Part shown: positions 37,101 to 44,515 of the stretch, piece by piece | Position numbering within the stretch: position 1 is the stretch's first letter | How the letters are laid out: each line of letters starts with the position of its first letter | Source: an uncultured Commensalibacter sp. | Lineage (GTDB): Bacteria > Pseudomonadota > Alphaproteobacteria > Acetobacterales > Acetobacteraceae | NCBI GenBank assembly: GCA_945266285.1 | Contig: CALYOP010000006.1 | Location: 1 to 64,000 of the forward strand | Length of the DNA stretch: 64,000 nt | Reading direction: 5' to 3' | Program-made: the position numbers and the translations under genes | The notes under the pieces: model-generated | Seen by the model: only the letters and a program-made list of their open reading frames with translations | Told to the model about the DNA's origin: nothing | Databases searched by the model: none

Positions 37101-37174
37101 AAGTACTGGATTACCTCTATCAACGGCATCCTTGGATTATTCCTGTTCAACCTGAACCTTCAAACTGGGATTAA
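34127..37174 (+). CDS. Giant glycosyltransferase fusion (GT4-like plus GT2)
   Basis: A 1015-residue protein. Residues about 1-220 are an unassigned N-terminal domain; about 240-305 form a Gln-rich coiled coil. The GT4-like module (about 365-730) contains LIFWRVEF, the acidic DADD motif (445-448) and the KSELKYFEAALTNV signature. The C-terminal GT2 domain (about 773-1000) shows VVITCYNYSQFV, IIVDDRSQDNS, the DxD-like QLDAD (862-866) and GWEDYDLW. The ATG has AAGGA upstream. It shares its central module with the 1107- and 944-residue proteins but carries a different second enzyme, so it should add a second, different sugar. Acceptor unknown. Confidence 0.83.
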   Translation: MDSDQQNYFCHDKTINNMLSDNNNELLFHAPSLSGYVHPYYPFLVWFLNNQHFDRIAIFDSEHRKSLTSFCDIFATFKLSTKCYGRYNSETELRYPELLLPLPDNWEDGFFSLISIDATYFLLEDLSCFKKNIPNLPKDCFILLTGIYNSQITARKNQSIWEKWKKQFAFFEFFHDEGLILFYTGEEPSAFCKALFELESQYPQLAQRLRERCAIIGRYWQQRIQSPHQRFPKTDDQNLYSQKDFLESKTLLQEAQQQKRLLEKNFKTLTDQVKQLHEFYLQQIQQIHQTYESWGMKVYEKTQNRTRMAAKVFLGYPLLAPLPKIQLSHLETTNLPDFPSLTFTPTIQELYFKQKVETEKPNNPVRRVLFVSGEPHTPGTLYRCIRNAEACRIAGHEARVINSKDITPDDIKWAHVLIFWRVEFSNHIAIALNLAKEFGVLTAFDADDIVFKPQLAHIEIIDGIRTIGTTEAETSRTFNNMKQTLLRTDFAVATTKEMWEHMAQVLIVKHAGPLIFQLPNIFDDECVRLSRYHARLKRIDKQDDFIRIGYASGTRTHQRDFGRIIPALISVFRKRPHVKLVLFREPENHRPILLMGEYPELAGFEDRIEWRDTVPLKELPKELARFDISIAPLETENVFCNAKSELKYFEAALTNVCSVVSPTGPFKRTVEHGITGFLAETIEEWENCLLTLVDDEILRHKMAQNAYHQVLWDFGIQRQAKICNMMLRSLTSESAAAEASEIQFKRGDYKALGLPKIPDSEILFTHDALQEAEVTVVITCYNYSQFVIEALESVRAQTLASLDLIIVDDRSQDNSVELIKAWAEDHKERFNRLQLRRSLKNAGLGGARNIGIAASETLYSMQLDADNRLLPNACERLLDTMIKNPLAGFAYPFLRHFGAGEAIGGDIPFHPQRLKVGNYIDAMTMVAKWAWAAAGGYYVKRDAMGWEDYDLWCCLAELGIQGTQVNEVLAEYRAHYSSMTATVTEQHFHKPKVLDYLYQRHPWIIPVQPEPSNWD

Positions 37175-37304
37175 TCAATCCGTTATTTCTTCCATTTCAA
37201 GCAGATAAACTTGTTATGGAAGAATGTGATTTTGATTATTCACAAATCAATCAATGAAACACTGTAAAGTTATCATTGTAAATTTTGATGACTTTATAAC
37301 CAAA

Positions 37305-37649
37305 TTATCCTCGTGGACAGAAAAGCATTACACTTGCGCCCATAATGCATAAAGCCACCCCTATCAAATCCCAACGATCAGGTTGCGTCCCTTCGACCAA
37401 CCATAACCATACAAGCGTACAAAAAATATAAATACCGCCATAAATTGCATAAGCGCGACCTGCGTAATCCAATTCAATTTTGGTAAGCGAAAAAGCAAAA
37501 ATAAGAAGGCAAAGAATACCTGGAAACAACCATAAAAATGATTTGTGCAGCCGGAAATAAAGCCAAAAGATAAAACAACCAGCAATTTCCATAAAAGCCG
37601 CTAGAATATAAAAAAACAGTGAAAAAAAGATCATCTGAAAATTAGTCAT
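37305..37649 (-). CDS. YnfA-family small membrane protein (UPF0060)
   Basis: A 114-residue protein with four hydrophobic helices. The ILAAFMEIAGCFIFWLY segment, the AGRAYAIYGGIYIF segment and the DxxG pattern in DRWDLIGVALCIMGASVM are typical of YnfA, a relative of the small multidrug resistance transporters. Its transport substrate is not established here. Single gene, with no close same-strand partner. Confidence 0.88.
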   Translation of the reverse strand: MTNFQMIFFSLFFYILAAFMEIAGCFIFWLYFRLHKSFLWLFPGILCLLIFAFSLTKIELDYAGRAYAIYGGIYIFCTLVWLWLVEGTQPDRWDLIGVALCIMGASVMLFCPRG

Positions 37650-37762
37650 CTAAAAAGAATAATCCTTTACCAAAAAAATTTCGGCAAAATAAAATTTATT
37701 ATCTTACAAGATGACAATATTTCCCGATGATCTTCTATGCCTTCAAGATCAATATTAAAGAA

Positions 37763-39796
37763 TCAGTGTAACGGAATATTATCCTCAAGTTCTTTTAACC
37801 AAATATTGGCATTTCCATCAGATGGCGCCCGCCAATCCCCACGAGGGGACAATCCTCCACCATTTGATATTTTTGGTCCATTCGGCATAGCTGATCGCTT
37901 AAACTGGCTAAAAGCAAAGAACCGTTTCACAAAGACCTGCAACCAATGCCGAATCGTTTTCAAATCATAAGCGACGCGTTTATCATCTGGATAATCGGGT
38001 AACCAATCGCCTTTTTGATTATCTGACCATGCAGCCTGCGCAAGAAATGCAATCTTGGAAGGTTTAAACCCGTAACGTAAAGTATAATAAAGGTTAAAAT
38101 CCTGAAGCGCATAAGGACCAATTGAACTTTCAGTACTTTGAATGCTTTGCCCTTCCTGCGCCGGAATTAATTCAGGTGAAATTTCCGTATCAACAATACG
38201 TTGTAAAATTTCTCCAGCCTGGTTTGAAAACACATTAGAACGGATAACCCAACGGATTAAATGTTGTATCAATGTTTTGGGCAAACCTGCATTCACATGA
38301 TAATGCGACATCTGATCACCAACACCATAAGTACACCAACCCAATGCCAATTCTGAAAGATCACCAGTCCCAACCACAATACCGTGATGTTGATTGGCTA
38401 AACGAAAAAGGTAATCGGTTCTTAGGCCAGCTTGCACATTTTCAAAAGTAACATCGTAAACGGGTTTTCCTTCAGAAAAAGGATGCTTCATTTCTTTCAG
38501 CATTAATTCAGCAGAAGGCCGGATATCGAGAATATCCGCTTTAATACCCAAAGCTTTCATTAAGGCTTCTGCATTATTTTTCGTAAATTCACCGGTTCCA
38601 AAACCTGGCATCGTATAACCCAGAATCGCATCCCGCCCCATCTGTAAATCATCTGCAGCCTTGGCTGCAACAAGAAGGGCTTGTGTAGAATCCAATCCTC
38701 CGGAAATCCCGATAATCATCTTTTTTGCGCCCACCGAACGAAGCCGTTGTTTCAAAGCAGATACCTGGATCATATAGGCTTCATAACAATCTTGATCCAA
38801 ACGTACGGGATCAGTGGGGACGAATGGAAAACGTTCAATCTTTCGATAGAATCCAATCGATTCCATCGACGGATTTAAAGAAAATTCAATAAACCGGTAA
38901 AAATCATGATCGGCATTCTGATGAAAACTTGTCATCTGCAAGCGTTCCTGCCGCAACAGATCAAGATCAATATCGGCAATCAGATGCTGGGAACCCCGCG
39001 GGAAACGATCGGTTTGCGCTAGAATCTTTCCATTTTCCAAAATGGATAATTGCCCATCCCACGCAACATCCGTAGAAGACTCGCCTTCTCCAGCCGCAGC
39101 ATAAAGATAAGCGCATAATCCTCTGGCTGATTGTGAACGGCATAAAAGCAATCGATTTTCTGCTTTGCCAATCGTGATATTACTTGCTGACAAATTCGCA
39201 ATAACCGTTGCCCCCGCCATACATGCCCGACTACTGGGTGGTACAGGAACCCACATATCTTCGCATATTTCAGCACCAATAATCAGATCGGGATAATCTT
39301 CTGCCTTAAATAATAAATCAATTCCAAAAGGAATTTTTTGATTATTTATTTCGATAAAATCATCAACAATATATTGCCCACTGACAAATTGTCTTGCTTC
39401 ATAAAATTCGCGATAATTGGGTAGATAAATTTTAGGAATAACACCTAATATTTTGCCCCGATGAATTGCAATCGCACAATTATACAAGGCACCTTTATGG
39501 ATTAAAGGTGCCCCGACTAATAAAACAGGAAATAAATTCTCGCTACGTTTTTGAAGTTGTGCAAGCGCTTGATCTATTGATTCCAACAACACATGTTGTA
39601 GACGAATATCATCAAGTGAATAGCCTGATAACGATAATTCTGGAAAAACACATAAAGCGACATGTTCTTGATCACAATTTTGAGCCAAGGCAATAATCTG
39701 TTCCACATTGGCAAAAGGGTCCGCCAAATGTACTGGAAAATTACAAACGGCTACCCGAGCAAAATTATGTCGATAAATTGCATTAAAATTATTCAC
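37763..39796 (-). CDS. nadE: Glutamine-dependent NAD+ synthase
   Basis: A 677-residue two-domain enzyme. The N-terminal nitrilase-like glutaminase (about 10-290) contains CVFPELSLSGY (catalytic Glu) and GAEICEDMWVP (catalytic Cys). The C-terminal ATP-pyrophosphatase domain (about 340-640) carries the P-loop IIGISGGLDSTQALL and GTGDLSELALGWCTYG. It amidates deamido-NAD with glutamine-derived ammonia. The start is a GTG that overlaps the dsbB stop by 4 bp. With nadD (12137-12769) it covers the last two steps of NAD synthesis. Confidence 0.95.
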   Translation of the reverse strand: MNNFNAIYRHNFARVAVCNFPVHLADPFANVEQIIALAQNCDQEHVALCVFPELSLSGYSLDDIRLQHVLLESIDQALAQLQKRSENLFPVLLVGAPLIHKGALYNCAIAIHRGKILGVIPKIYLPNYREFYEARQFVSGQYIVDDFIEINNQKIPFGIDLLFKAEDYPDLIIGAEICEDMWVPVPPSSRACMAGATVIANLSASNITIGKAENRLLLCRSQSARGLCAYLYAAAGEGESSTDVAWDGQLSILENGKILAQTDRFPRGSQHLIADIDLDLLRQERLQMTSFHQNADHDFYRFIEFSLNPSMESIGFYRKIERFPFVPTDPVRLDQDCYEAYMIQVSALKQRLRSVGAKKMIIGISGGLDSTQALLVAAKAADDLQMGRDAILGYTMPGFGTGEFTKNNAEALMKALGIKADILDIRPSAELMLKEMKHPFSEGKPVYDVTFENVQAGLRTDYLFRLANQHHGIVVGTGDLSELALGWCTYGVGDQMSHYHVNAGLPKTLIQHLIRWVIRSNVFSNQAGEILQRIVDTEISPELIPAQEGQSIQSTESSIGPYALQDFNLYYTLRYGFKPSKIAFLAQAAWSDNQKGDWLPDYPDDKRVAYDLKTIRHWLQVFVKRFFAFSQFKRSAMPNGPKISNGGGLSPRGDWRAPSDGNANIWLKELEDNIPLH

Positions 39797-40281
39797 CTTA
39801 AAATCTTTCTATGCCTTTTGTTAGCCATAGAATAACTGACAACCATCATTGCTAAAAGCCCCAGACTGAAAATTCCATTCAGCGTCGTTAACGATAATGG
39901 AAGCCACGAAAATAAATAATTCGGGACATCACATGGCTTATTCGGTCGATCCGGCATATTTGCAAAACGCGCCATTAAATCAGATCCGCCAATATTACTT
40001 GTATGGCATTCGGGAAAGGGACTAACCCACCATCCCCATTCAACCCCCATATGTAGTATTGATAATCCAAGACTAGCAAGCAAGGTAAGAAAACTTAAAG
40101 CCAAGCAAAAGCGGCTCCATTTTCTAGGGAGTAAAATGACCAATAACCCCAGCCCAATCAAACAACGATAAGGCCAACGTTCTAAAAGGCAAAGCGCACA
40201 AGGGGCCATACCCCAATCATGTTCAGCAATCCAGGCAAAACCTATAGCGAAAACACCCGCCAGAAACAGCAATGTCCCCAT
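39793..40281 (-). CDS. dsbB: Disulfide bond formation protein B
   Basis: A 162-residue inner-membrane protein with four hydrophobic helices. The first periplasmic Cys pair is APCALCLLERWPYR (C28, C31), and a second Cys pair lies in the PFPECHTS and NKPCDVPN segments. DsbB re-oxidises DsbA-like thiol oxidases and passes electrons to ubiquinone. The DsbA-family gene at 49530 could encode a partner. It overlaps nadE and lies just 7 bp from the otsA stop. Confidence 0.9.
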   Translation of the reverse strand: MGTLLFLAGVFAIGFAWIAEHDWGMAPCALCLLERWPYRCLIGLGLLVILLPRKWSRFCLALSFLTLLASLGLSILHMGVEWGWWVSPFPECHTSNIGGSDLMARFANMPDRPNKPCDVPNYLFSWLPLSLTTLNGIFSLGLLAMMVVSYSMANKRHRKILR

Positions 40282-40288
40282 TGTTGAT

Positions 40289-41659
40289 TCATAAACTGTT
40301 TTCTTCTGATTCGTAAAAATTGGTTTTCTCCTTGCTTAATGCCTCCAGAAAACGTTTGCCCCATGCAGCCGCCGTATTACTGGAAACATTCTGATATAAA
40401 GCCTGCCATCTAGATTTTCTTTCGGCAATACTCATAAGCACTGCCTGATTCAAAGCATCGGCAATTTCATCAGGATCGTGAGGATTAACCAAAAGCGCGC
40501 TTTTTAACTCCAAAGCCGCTCCAACCAATCTTGATAAAACCAAAGCTCCAGGATTTTCCGAATCTTGTGCTGCAATAAATTCCTTTGCAACCAAATTCAT
40601 ACCATCCCGCAACGGAGTTATCAAAGCCACATCGGCCAAACGATATAATGCAGGCAAAGCGGATCTTGCTACGGTTCGGGTCATATAACGGATCGGTGTC
40701 CAATCCATTTCTGCATACATCCCGTTAATATTCCCTACCGCTTCTTCAAGACTCCGCCTTAGGCTTTGGTATCGCTGAACATCCCCTCGCGAAATAGGGG
40801 CAATTTGTAAAAATGATACTTTTCGCCGATGTTCTGGATAACGTCTTAAAAAAGCTTCATATCCTCGAAATCGTTCAAGAAGCCCTTTGGAATAATCAAG
40901 CCGATCCACACCAACAATCAATGAAAGTCCTTTGAAACTTTTTTCAAGTTGTTGGAACTCTTCGCTATCTTCCCCAGTTGCGGCCTGTTTACTAAATTCT
41001 TCACAATCAATCCCAATTGGAAAGGCCTGTGCATGCATTGGAATACGACAGTTCCGACAAGCAAGTACAAAATTAGTTGTATCACGCATTGTCTGCATAC
41101 CAACCAGGTCATAAGCCTGAAAAGTTTGCAATAACACATCCGCATTTGGCAGGTTGTTAAAGATTCCCCATGGCGGAAAAGGAATATGCAAAAAGAATCC
41201 AATTTTGCATTGGATATTTTGTGCACGTAATGCTTTTCCTAATGGAATCAAATGGTAATCATGAACCCAAATCGTATCATCAGGACGTAATAACGGCGCT
41301 AACTGCCTGGCAAAAAAGGAATTTACATCAAGATAACTATGCCAATCCGAACGCGAATAATCCATTAAATTGGGACGGTAATGACATAAAGGCCAAAGAA
41401 TTTCGTTAGAAAAACCCGCGTAGAAACCTCTATAACGCTGTACGGTAAGATCAACCGTAATATAGGCAATATTCCCAACACGCGTTTCTTTCAGCTGTGG
41501 TGTGCCTAAAGTTCCAATTTGTTTTCCTGACCACCCAAACCAAATACATTCCCGATCGCCAATAGCCTCCCGAACACCAACGACCAGGCCTCCAGCCTCT
41601 TGCTTACCTTGTAAAGGATTGGGGACTCGGTTAGAAGCAATTATTATTCTACCTGCCAT
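40289..41659 (-). CDS. otsA: Trehalose-6-phosphate synthase
   Basis: A 456-residue GT20 enzyme that joins UDP-glucose and glucose-6-phosphate. Seen: IIIASNRVPNP at the N-terminus, WVHDYHLIPLGKALR, the VDRLDYSKGLLERF segment (UDP-glucose binding) and the C-terminal LITPLRDGMNLVAKEF motif. Its start overlaps the end of otsB by 16 bp; AGAGGATAA precedes the ATG. The pair makes trehalose as an osmotic and desiccation protectant. Confidence 0.95.
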   Translation of the reverse strand: MAGRIIIASNRVPNPLQGKQEAGGLVVGVREAIGDRECIWFGWSGKQIGTLGTPQLKETRVGNIAYITVDLTVQRYRGFYAGFSNEILWPLCHYRPNLMDYSRSDWHSYLDVNSFFARQLAPLLRPDDTIWVHDYHLIPLGKALRAQNIQCKIGFFLHIPFPPWGIFNNLPNADVLLQTFQAYDLVGMQTMRDTTNFVLACRNCRIPMHAQAFPIGIDCEEFSKQAATGEDSEEFQQLEKSFKGLSLIVGVDRLDYSKGLLERFRGYEAFLRRYPEHRRKVSFLQIAPISRGDVQRYQSLRRSLEEAVGNINGMYAEMDWTPIRYMTRTVARSALPALYRLADVALITPLRDGMNLVAKEFIAAQDSENPGALVLSRLVGAALELKSALLVNPHDPDEIADALNQAVLMSIAERKSRWQALYQNVSSNTAAAWGKRFLEALSKEKTNFYESEENSL

Positions 41660-42399
41660 TTATCCTCTTGCCCCTCAGCCAAACTTGCAAGCCATAATCG
41701 CAAGGTCTTCGGGTTTGGAAAATCCCTTGGTATACGGAAACCCACCCCCTTCATTTCATTGGCAATAATGACGCCATCTTCATCCGTGACATCATCACCA
41801 ATAAAAATAGGCCTACGCCCAAGAAAAGGCGGTTTCTTTAAAATCATTCCCAAGGCTTCGCCTTTATTGATGCCGGATGGTCGAATTTCCCAAGCCATTT
41901 TTGATGGATAAAGATCAAAATTATCCTTCTGTTGATCTACCCATGACTGCATTTCCTCACGCAACATCTCTCCCAATTCGGGAGCTGCACGGAAATGTAT
42001 AACTAGGCCATTATGTTTTTTTTCAATTCGAATGGCGGGATATTTTTCTTTTATCTGCTTCGCGCCTCTAATCCAATCGGATGGCATCGGTGCCATAGGA
42101 ATCCATTCTATAGGATCGTGTGGTCGATGACGTAAAGCCAAACCATGCTCTCCGGCTACGGCATAGGGTATATCTTTTAAAAAAAAATCAATCTGTTCAA
42201 TGGGACGACCCGTAACAACGGCCAATGCGTCATTACATCGTCGTCTCAAAGCCAATAAAATATCAGGAAGGTTTTGAGGAACGACAACGCTTTCTGGTGT
42301 TGAAGCAATATCAACTAATGTCCCATCAAAATCGAGTAAAAAAGCTGCTTGACTTGGTGGTGGAAGTAATCTCGTTTTATCTTGTAACAAAGCTGTCAT
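41644..42399 (-). CDS. otsB: Trehalose-6-phosphate phosphatase
   Basis: A 251-residue HAD-type phosphatase that removes phosphate from trehalose-6-phosphate. The catalytic DxD motif is FLLDFDGTLVD (about 21-31), motif II is VVTGR, and motif IV is FIGDDVTDEDG. It is the first gene of the otsBA pair; the 16-bp overlap suggests coupled translation. The upstream 90 bp are free for a promoter. Confidence 0.95.
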   Translation of the reverse strand: MTALLQDKTRLLPPPSQAAFLLDFDGTLVDIASTPESVVVPQNLPDILLALRRRCNDALAVVTGRPIEQIDFFLKDIPYAVAGEHGLALRHRPHDPIEWIPMAPMPSDWIRGAKQIKEKYPAIRIEKKHNGLVIHFRAAPELGEMLREEMQSWVDQQKDNFDLYPSKMAWEIRPSGINKGEALGMILKKPPFLGRRPIFIGDDVTDEDGVIIANEMKGVGFRIPRDFPNPKTLRLWLASLAEGQEDKWQVE

Positions 42400-42489
42400 A
42401 AGCTCTATTCTCCCCCTGCAAAACAGTCAAAATATTTTATTTACAGTTTTTACCCTAACCTTCTCTTTTTAAAACGGAAAGCCATTATT

Positions 42490-43059
42490 TTAAGGAGATT
42501 TTAAAAATTGCTCCAAAGATGCCGCATTGTCTTGTGGTGTTGATTTCGTATCATCAGAAGGCTTTGTTTTATTATCGTCTGGCCCTTTGGAAGGTTCCTG
42601 ATTATTATTTTGTTTCGCCTCTCTAGATGCAGCTGGTAAATTAGGCGCTACAGGGTTACCGCTACATTGAACGACGGCAACATTATAAACCGGATTTTCA
42701 TAAACCGATATTGCAGGTTCTTCCTGAAATATCCATGCAGCAAAATGTGGCGTATCCGGATGGGTATCAACCAAATCAACAAAAGCTGCACTGTCCGATG
42801 CCATTAAAGGGGGACGAATTACGCAAGCCTTAACTTCAATTGTTAATGTTTTATATTGCTGCTTTTCACCAACAGGGATTGTAAAAACAGTTGAACGCGA
42901 TTCCAATTTATCCAATACGCGAATAACCGCTTCGGAACGTCCAACCCAAACATTTGATGCATAAGAAAGCGGTGAAGCAACTGTATCAGCTTTTGCGACC
43001 GAACAGAACGGTACAAATCCTAGTATAAAAAACAATGAATTCTGTAAAATCTTTTTCAC
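42490..43059 (-). CDS. DUF2155 domain exported protein
   Basis: A 189-residue protein with a signal peptide (about 1-25, ending SVAKA). The DUF2155 domain (about 40-135) shows ESRSTVFTIPVGEKQQYKTL, the conserved Cys in KACVIRP, and HFAAWIFQEEPAISVYENPVYNVAVVQC. The C-terminal 50 residues are low-complexity, with Asn/Lys/Asp/Pro. DUF2155 is an alphaproteobacterial family of unknown function that often lies beside mlaD and the NDUFA12 gene, as here. Its start overlaps the end of the small gene upstream by 4 bp. Confidence 0.85.
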   Translation of the reverse strand: MKKILQNSLFFILGFVPFCSVAKADTVASPLSYASNVWVGRSEAVIRVLDKLESRSTVFTIPVGEKQQYKTLTIEVKACVIRPPLMASDSAAFVDLVDTHPDTPHFAAWIFQEEPAISVYENPVYNVAVVQCSGNPVAPNLPAASREAKQNNNQEPSKGPDDNKTKPSDDTKSTPQDNAASLEQFLKSP

Positions 43060-43286
43060 ACTATTGGACTCCGCAATTGATCAACCATCGCTTTTAATAT
43101 TTTCCGCATCTGAATTTCATCCACACCCATTAACAGCGCATCTTCAAAGACATCCTGTAAATTTTGTTGGATTTCTTGACGATTTTCTTCCAGAAGCTTG
43201 ATTTTCTCTTTACATGCAACCGGATTTCCATCCGGTTGATACCATAAAAAGTTTTGTTGATTGAAGCCAGGCTTCTGCACCATCAA
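43056..43286 (-). CDS. Small conserved-type hypothetical protein
   Basis: A 76-residue protein with two helical halves: a short aromatic/Pro start (about 1-20), then a charged amphipathic helix (KEKIKLLEENRQEIQQNLQDVFEDALLMGVDE, split in two) and a C-terminal helix. No family is recognised. It sits between mlaD and the DUF2155 gene with a 6-bp gap and a 4-bp overlap, so it is clearly part of that operon. Confidence 0.7.
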   Translation of the reverse strand: MMVQKPGFNQQNFLWYQPDGNPVACKEKIKLLEENRQEIQQNLQDVFEDALLMGVDEIQMRKILKAMVDQLRSPIV

Positions 43287-43292
43287 AAATCC

Positions 43293-43829
43293 TCAGGGCG
43301 CTTTTAATTCATTATCATTACTGGGTGTCGTCGAAGATGCTGGCGTTTTATTTAATTTCGATAAGCTATCCGTTACCGAGAAAATAAATTTACTCAGCAA
43401 CTCCTGAATACTGATAGCACCCTGCGTATGATTAAGTGATTCATTCGGCTTAAGATTTTTTTCGTCACCTCCGGGAGAAAGGGCAATATATTTTCCTCCC
43501 AAAAGGCTATCGCTTGTAATCATGGCAGAACTATCAACAGGTAATTGGATATCAGGCCGTAGCGTAAAAGTCACCGTAGCCTTGTATGTTTTAGGATCGA
43601 TACTTTCCTTAACGACCTGCCCTACTGTTACGCCTGCTAAACGGATATCTGACCCGACTTCTAATCCATCAATATGTTGAAAAGAAGCATTAAGATAGTA
43701 CCCACTCGACCTTTGCTGCCCACTACCAATAATCGCCAAAACTAGCATTACAATAAAGGCAATCAACACAACAAATCCAGTAATCAGTTCGATAATCTGT
43801 CGCGTTTGCTGTGAAGTCGTAAGTACCAT
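43293..43829 (-). CDS. mlaD: MlaD-type lipid-transport protein (MCE domain)
   Basis: A 178-residue protein with an N-terminal membrane anchor (about 15-33, VVLIAFIVMLVLAIIG) and one MCE domain (about 40-140) with FQHIDGLEVGSDIRLAGVTVGQV, the usual family signature. MlaD forms hexamers bound to the MlaFEB transporter and moves phospholipids between the membranes. The partners are not in the window. The C-terminus is Ser/Thr/Pro-rich. Downstream of the NDUFA12 gene by 13 bp. Confidence 0.9.
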   Translation of the reverse strand: MVLTTSQQTRQIIELITGFVVLIAFIVMLVLAIIGSGQQRSSGYYLNASFQHIDGLEVGSDIRLAGVTVGQVVKESIDPKTYKATVTFTLRPDIQLPVDSSAMITSDSLLGGKYIALSPGGDEKNLKPNESLNHTQGAISIQELLSKFIFSVTDSLSKLNKTPASSTTPSNDNELKAP

Positions 43830-43842
43830 TATATATCCTTAA

Positions 43843-44211
43843 TTAATCTTCGGGAAACCATGTTTGATAATCGCCTGTTGCCTTGGGTCTTTTGCCACCC
43901 TCGTAATCGCTTCCAGCAGGATGATAGGCTTTCTCAGTTCCCGACGGATTAGGTTGATGCGGTGTTTGCCAAGGTTTACGCATGCTCGCAGGTAAAGGCA
44001 TATCGGATCCATGATGAAGCCACAGCCACCATTCCGGTGGTACTGACGATGGATCATCGCCTTTATTATAGAGTACCCAACGTTCATGGCGAAGTTCCCC
44101 ACCGCCCAGTCGCGTAGCTTTACGGGATTCATAATAGGCACGACCGTCAGCATCTTTACCGACCAAGCGCCCTTTCATCATCGTATGAAGACGTGTTCCT
44201 AATGTAGTCAT
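43843..44211 (-). CDS. NDUFA12-family complex I accessory subunit
   Basis: A 122-residue protein matching the bacterial NDUFA12/B17.2 family: TRLHTMMKGRLVGKDADGRAYYES, RHERWVLYNKGDDPSSVPPEWWLWLHH and a Pro-rich tail (PRGYE-like DYEGGKRP). It is an accessory subunit of NADH:ubiquinone oxidoreductase found in Alphaproteobacteria and mitochondria. It begins a transcript running through mlaD, the 76-residue protein and the DUF2155 gene. Confidence 0.9.
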   Translation of the reverse strand: MTTLGTRLHTMMKGRLVGKDADGRAYYESRKATRLGGGELRHERWVLYNKGDDPSSVPPEWWLWLHHGSDMPLPASMRKPWQTPHQPNPSGTEKAYHPAGSDYEGGKRPKATGDYQTWFPED

Positions 44212-44515
44212 AGCCTCAATAATTAGGTAAAGGTTGAAACGACCGCCCTCTTATTCCTTATATGAATACAATATAAAAATAAAATAGGCTCTTTTCCTTT
44301 AATAACCTCAAAAACGTAAAAAAACACCTTTAAAATTCAAGTTTTTTAATTCGCCCCATCCAAAACCTTGTAAAACGCTGAAACAGAAAGAGCGATTTGA
44401 CAATCTGTTGATTATTAAAAATTATCCACAATATCCACTATATACAGAACAATGTATAACTTTTTAATGCGCTAAACGCCTTACTTTGCGTATGAAAAGC
44501 GCTTACATTACTTAT
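44212..44515. other. Divergent region upstream of the NrdJ-like gene
   Basis: It holds the promoters of two opposite transcripts. TTGACA at 44397-44402 could be a -35 element, with an AATTAT stretch near 44420-44425. One perfect DnaA-box sequence TTATCCACA lies at 44422-44430. A TGTATAAC stretch at about 44453-44460 could be an extended -10. No gene is seen. Confidence 0.4.
44422..44430 (+). promoter_or_regulatory. Perfect DnaA-box sequence
   Basis: TTATCCACA matches the consensus DnaA-binding 9-mer. It is a single copy, 86 bp upstream of the proposed start of the NrdJ C-terminal-like gene. One such 9-mer by chance in AT-rich DNA is quite possible. Confidence 0.35.
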
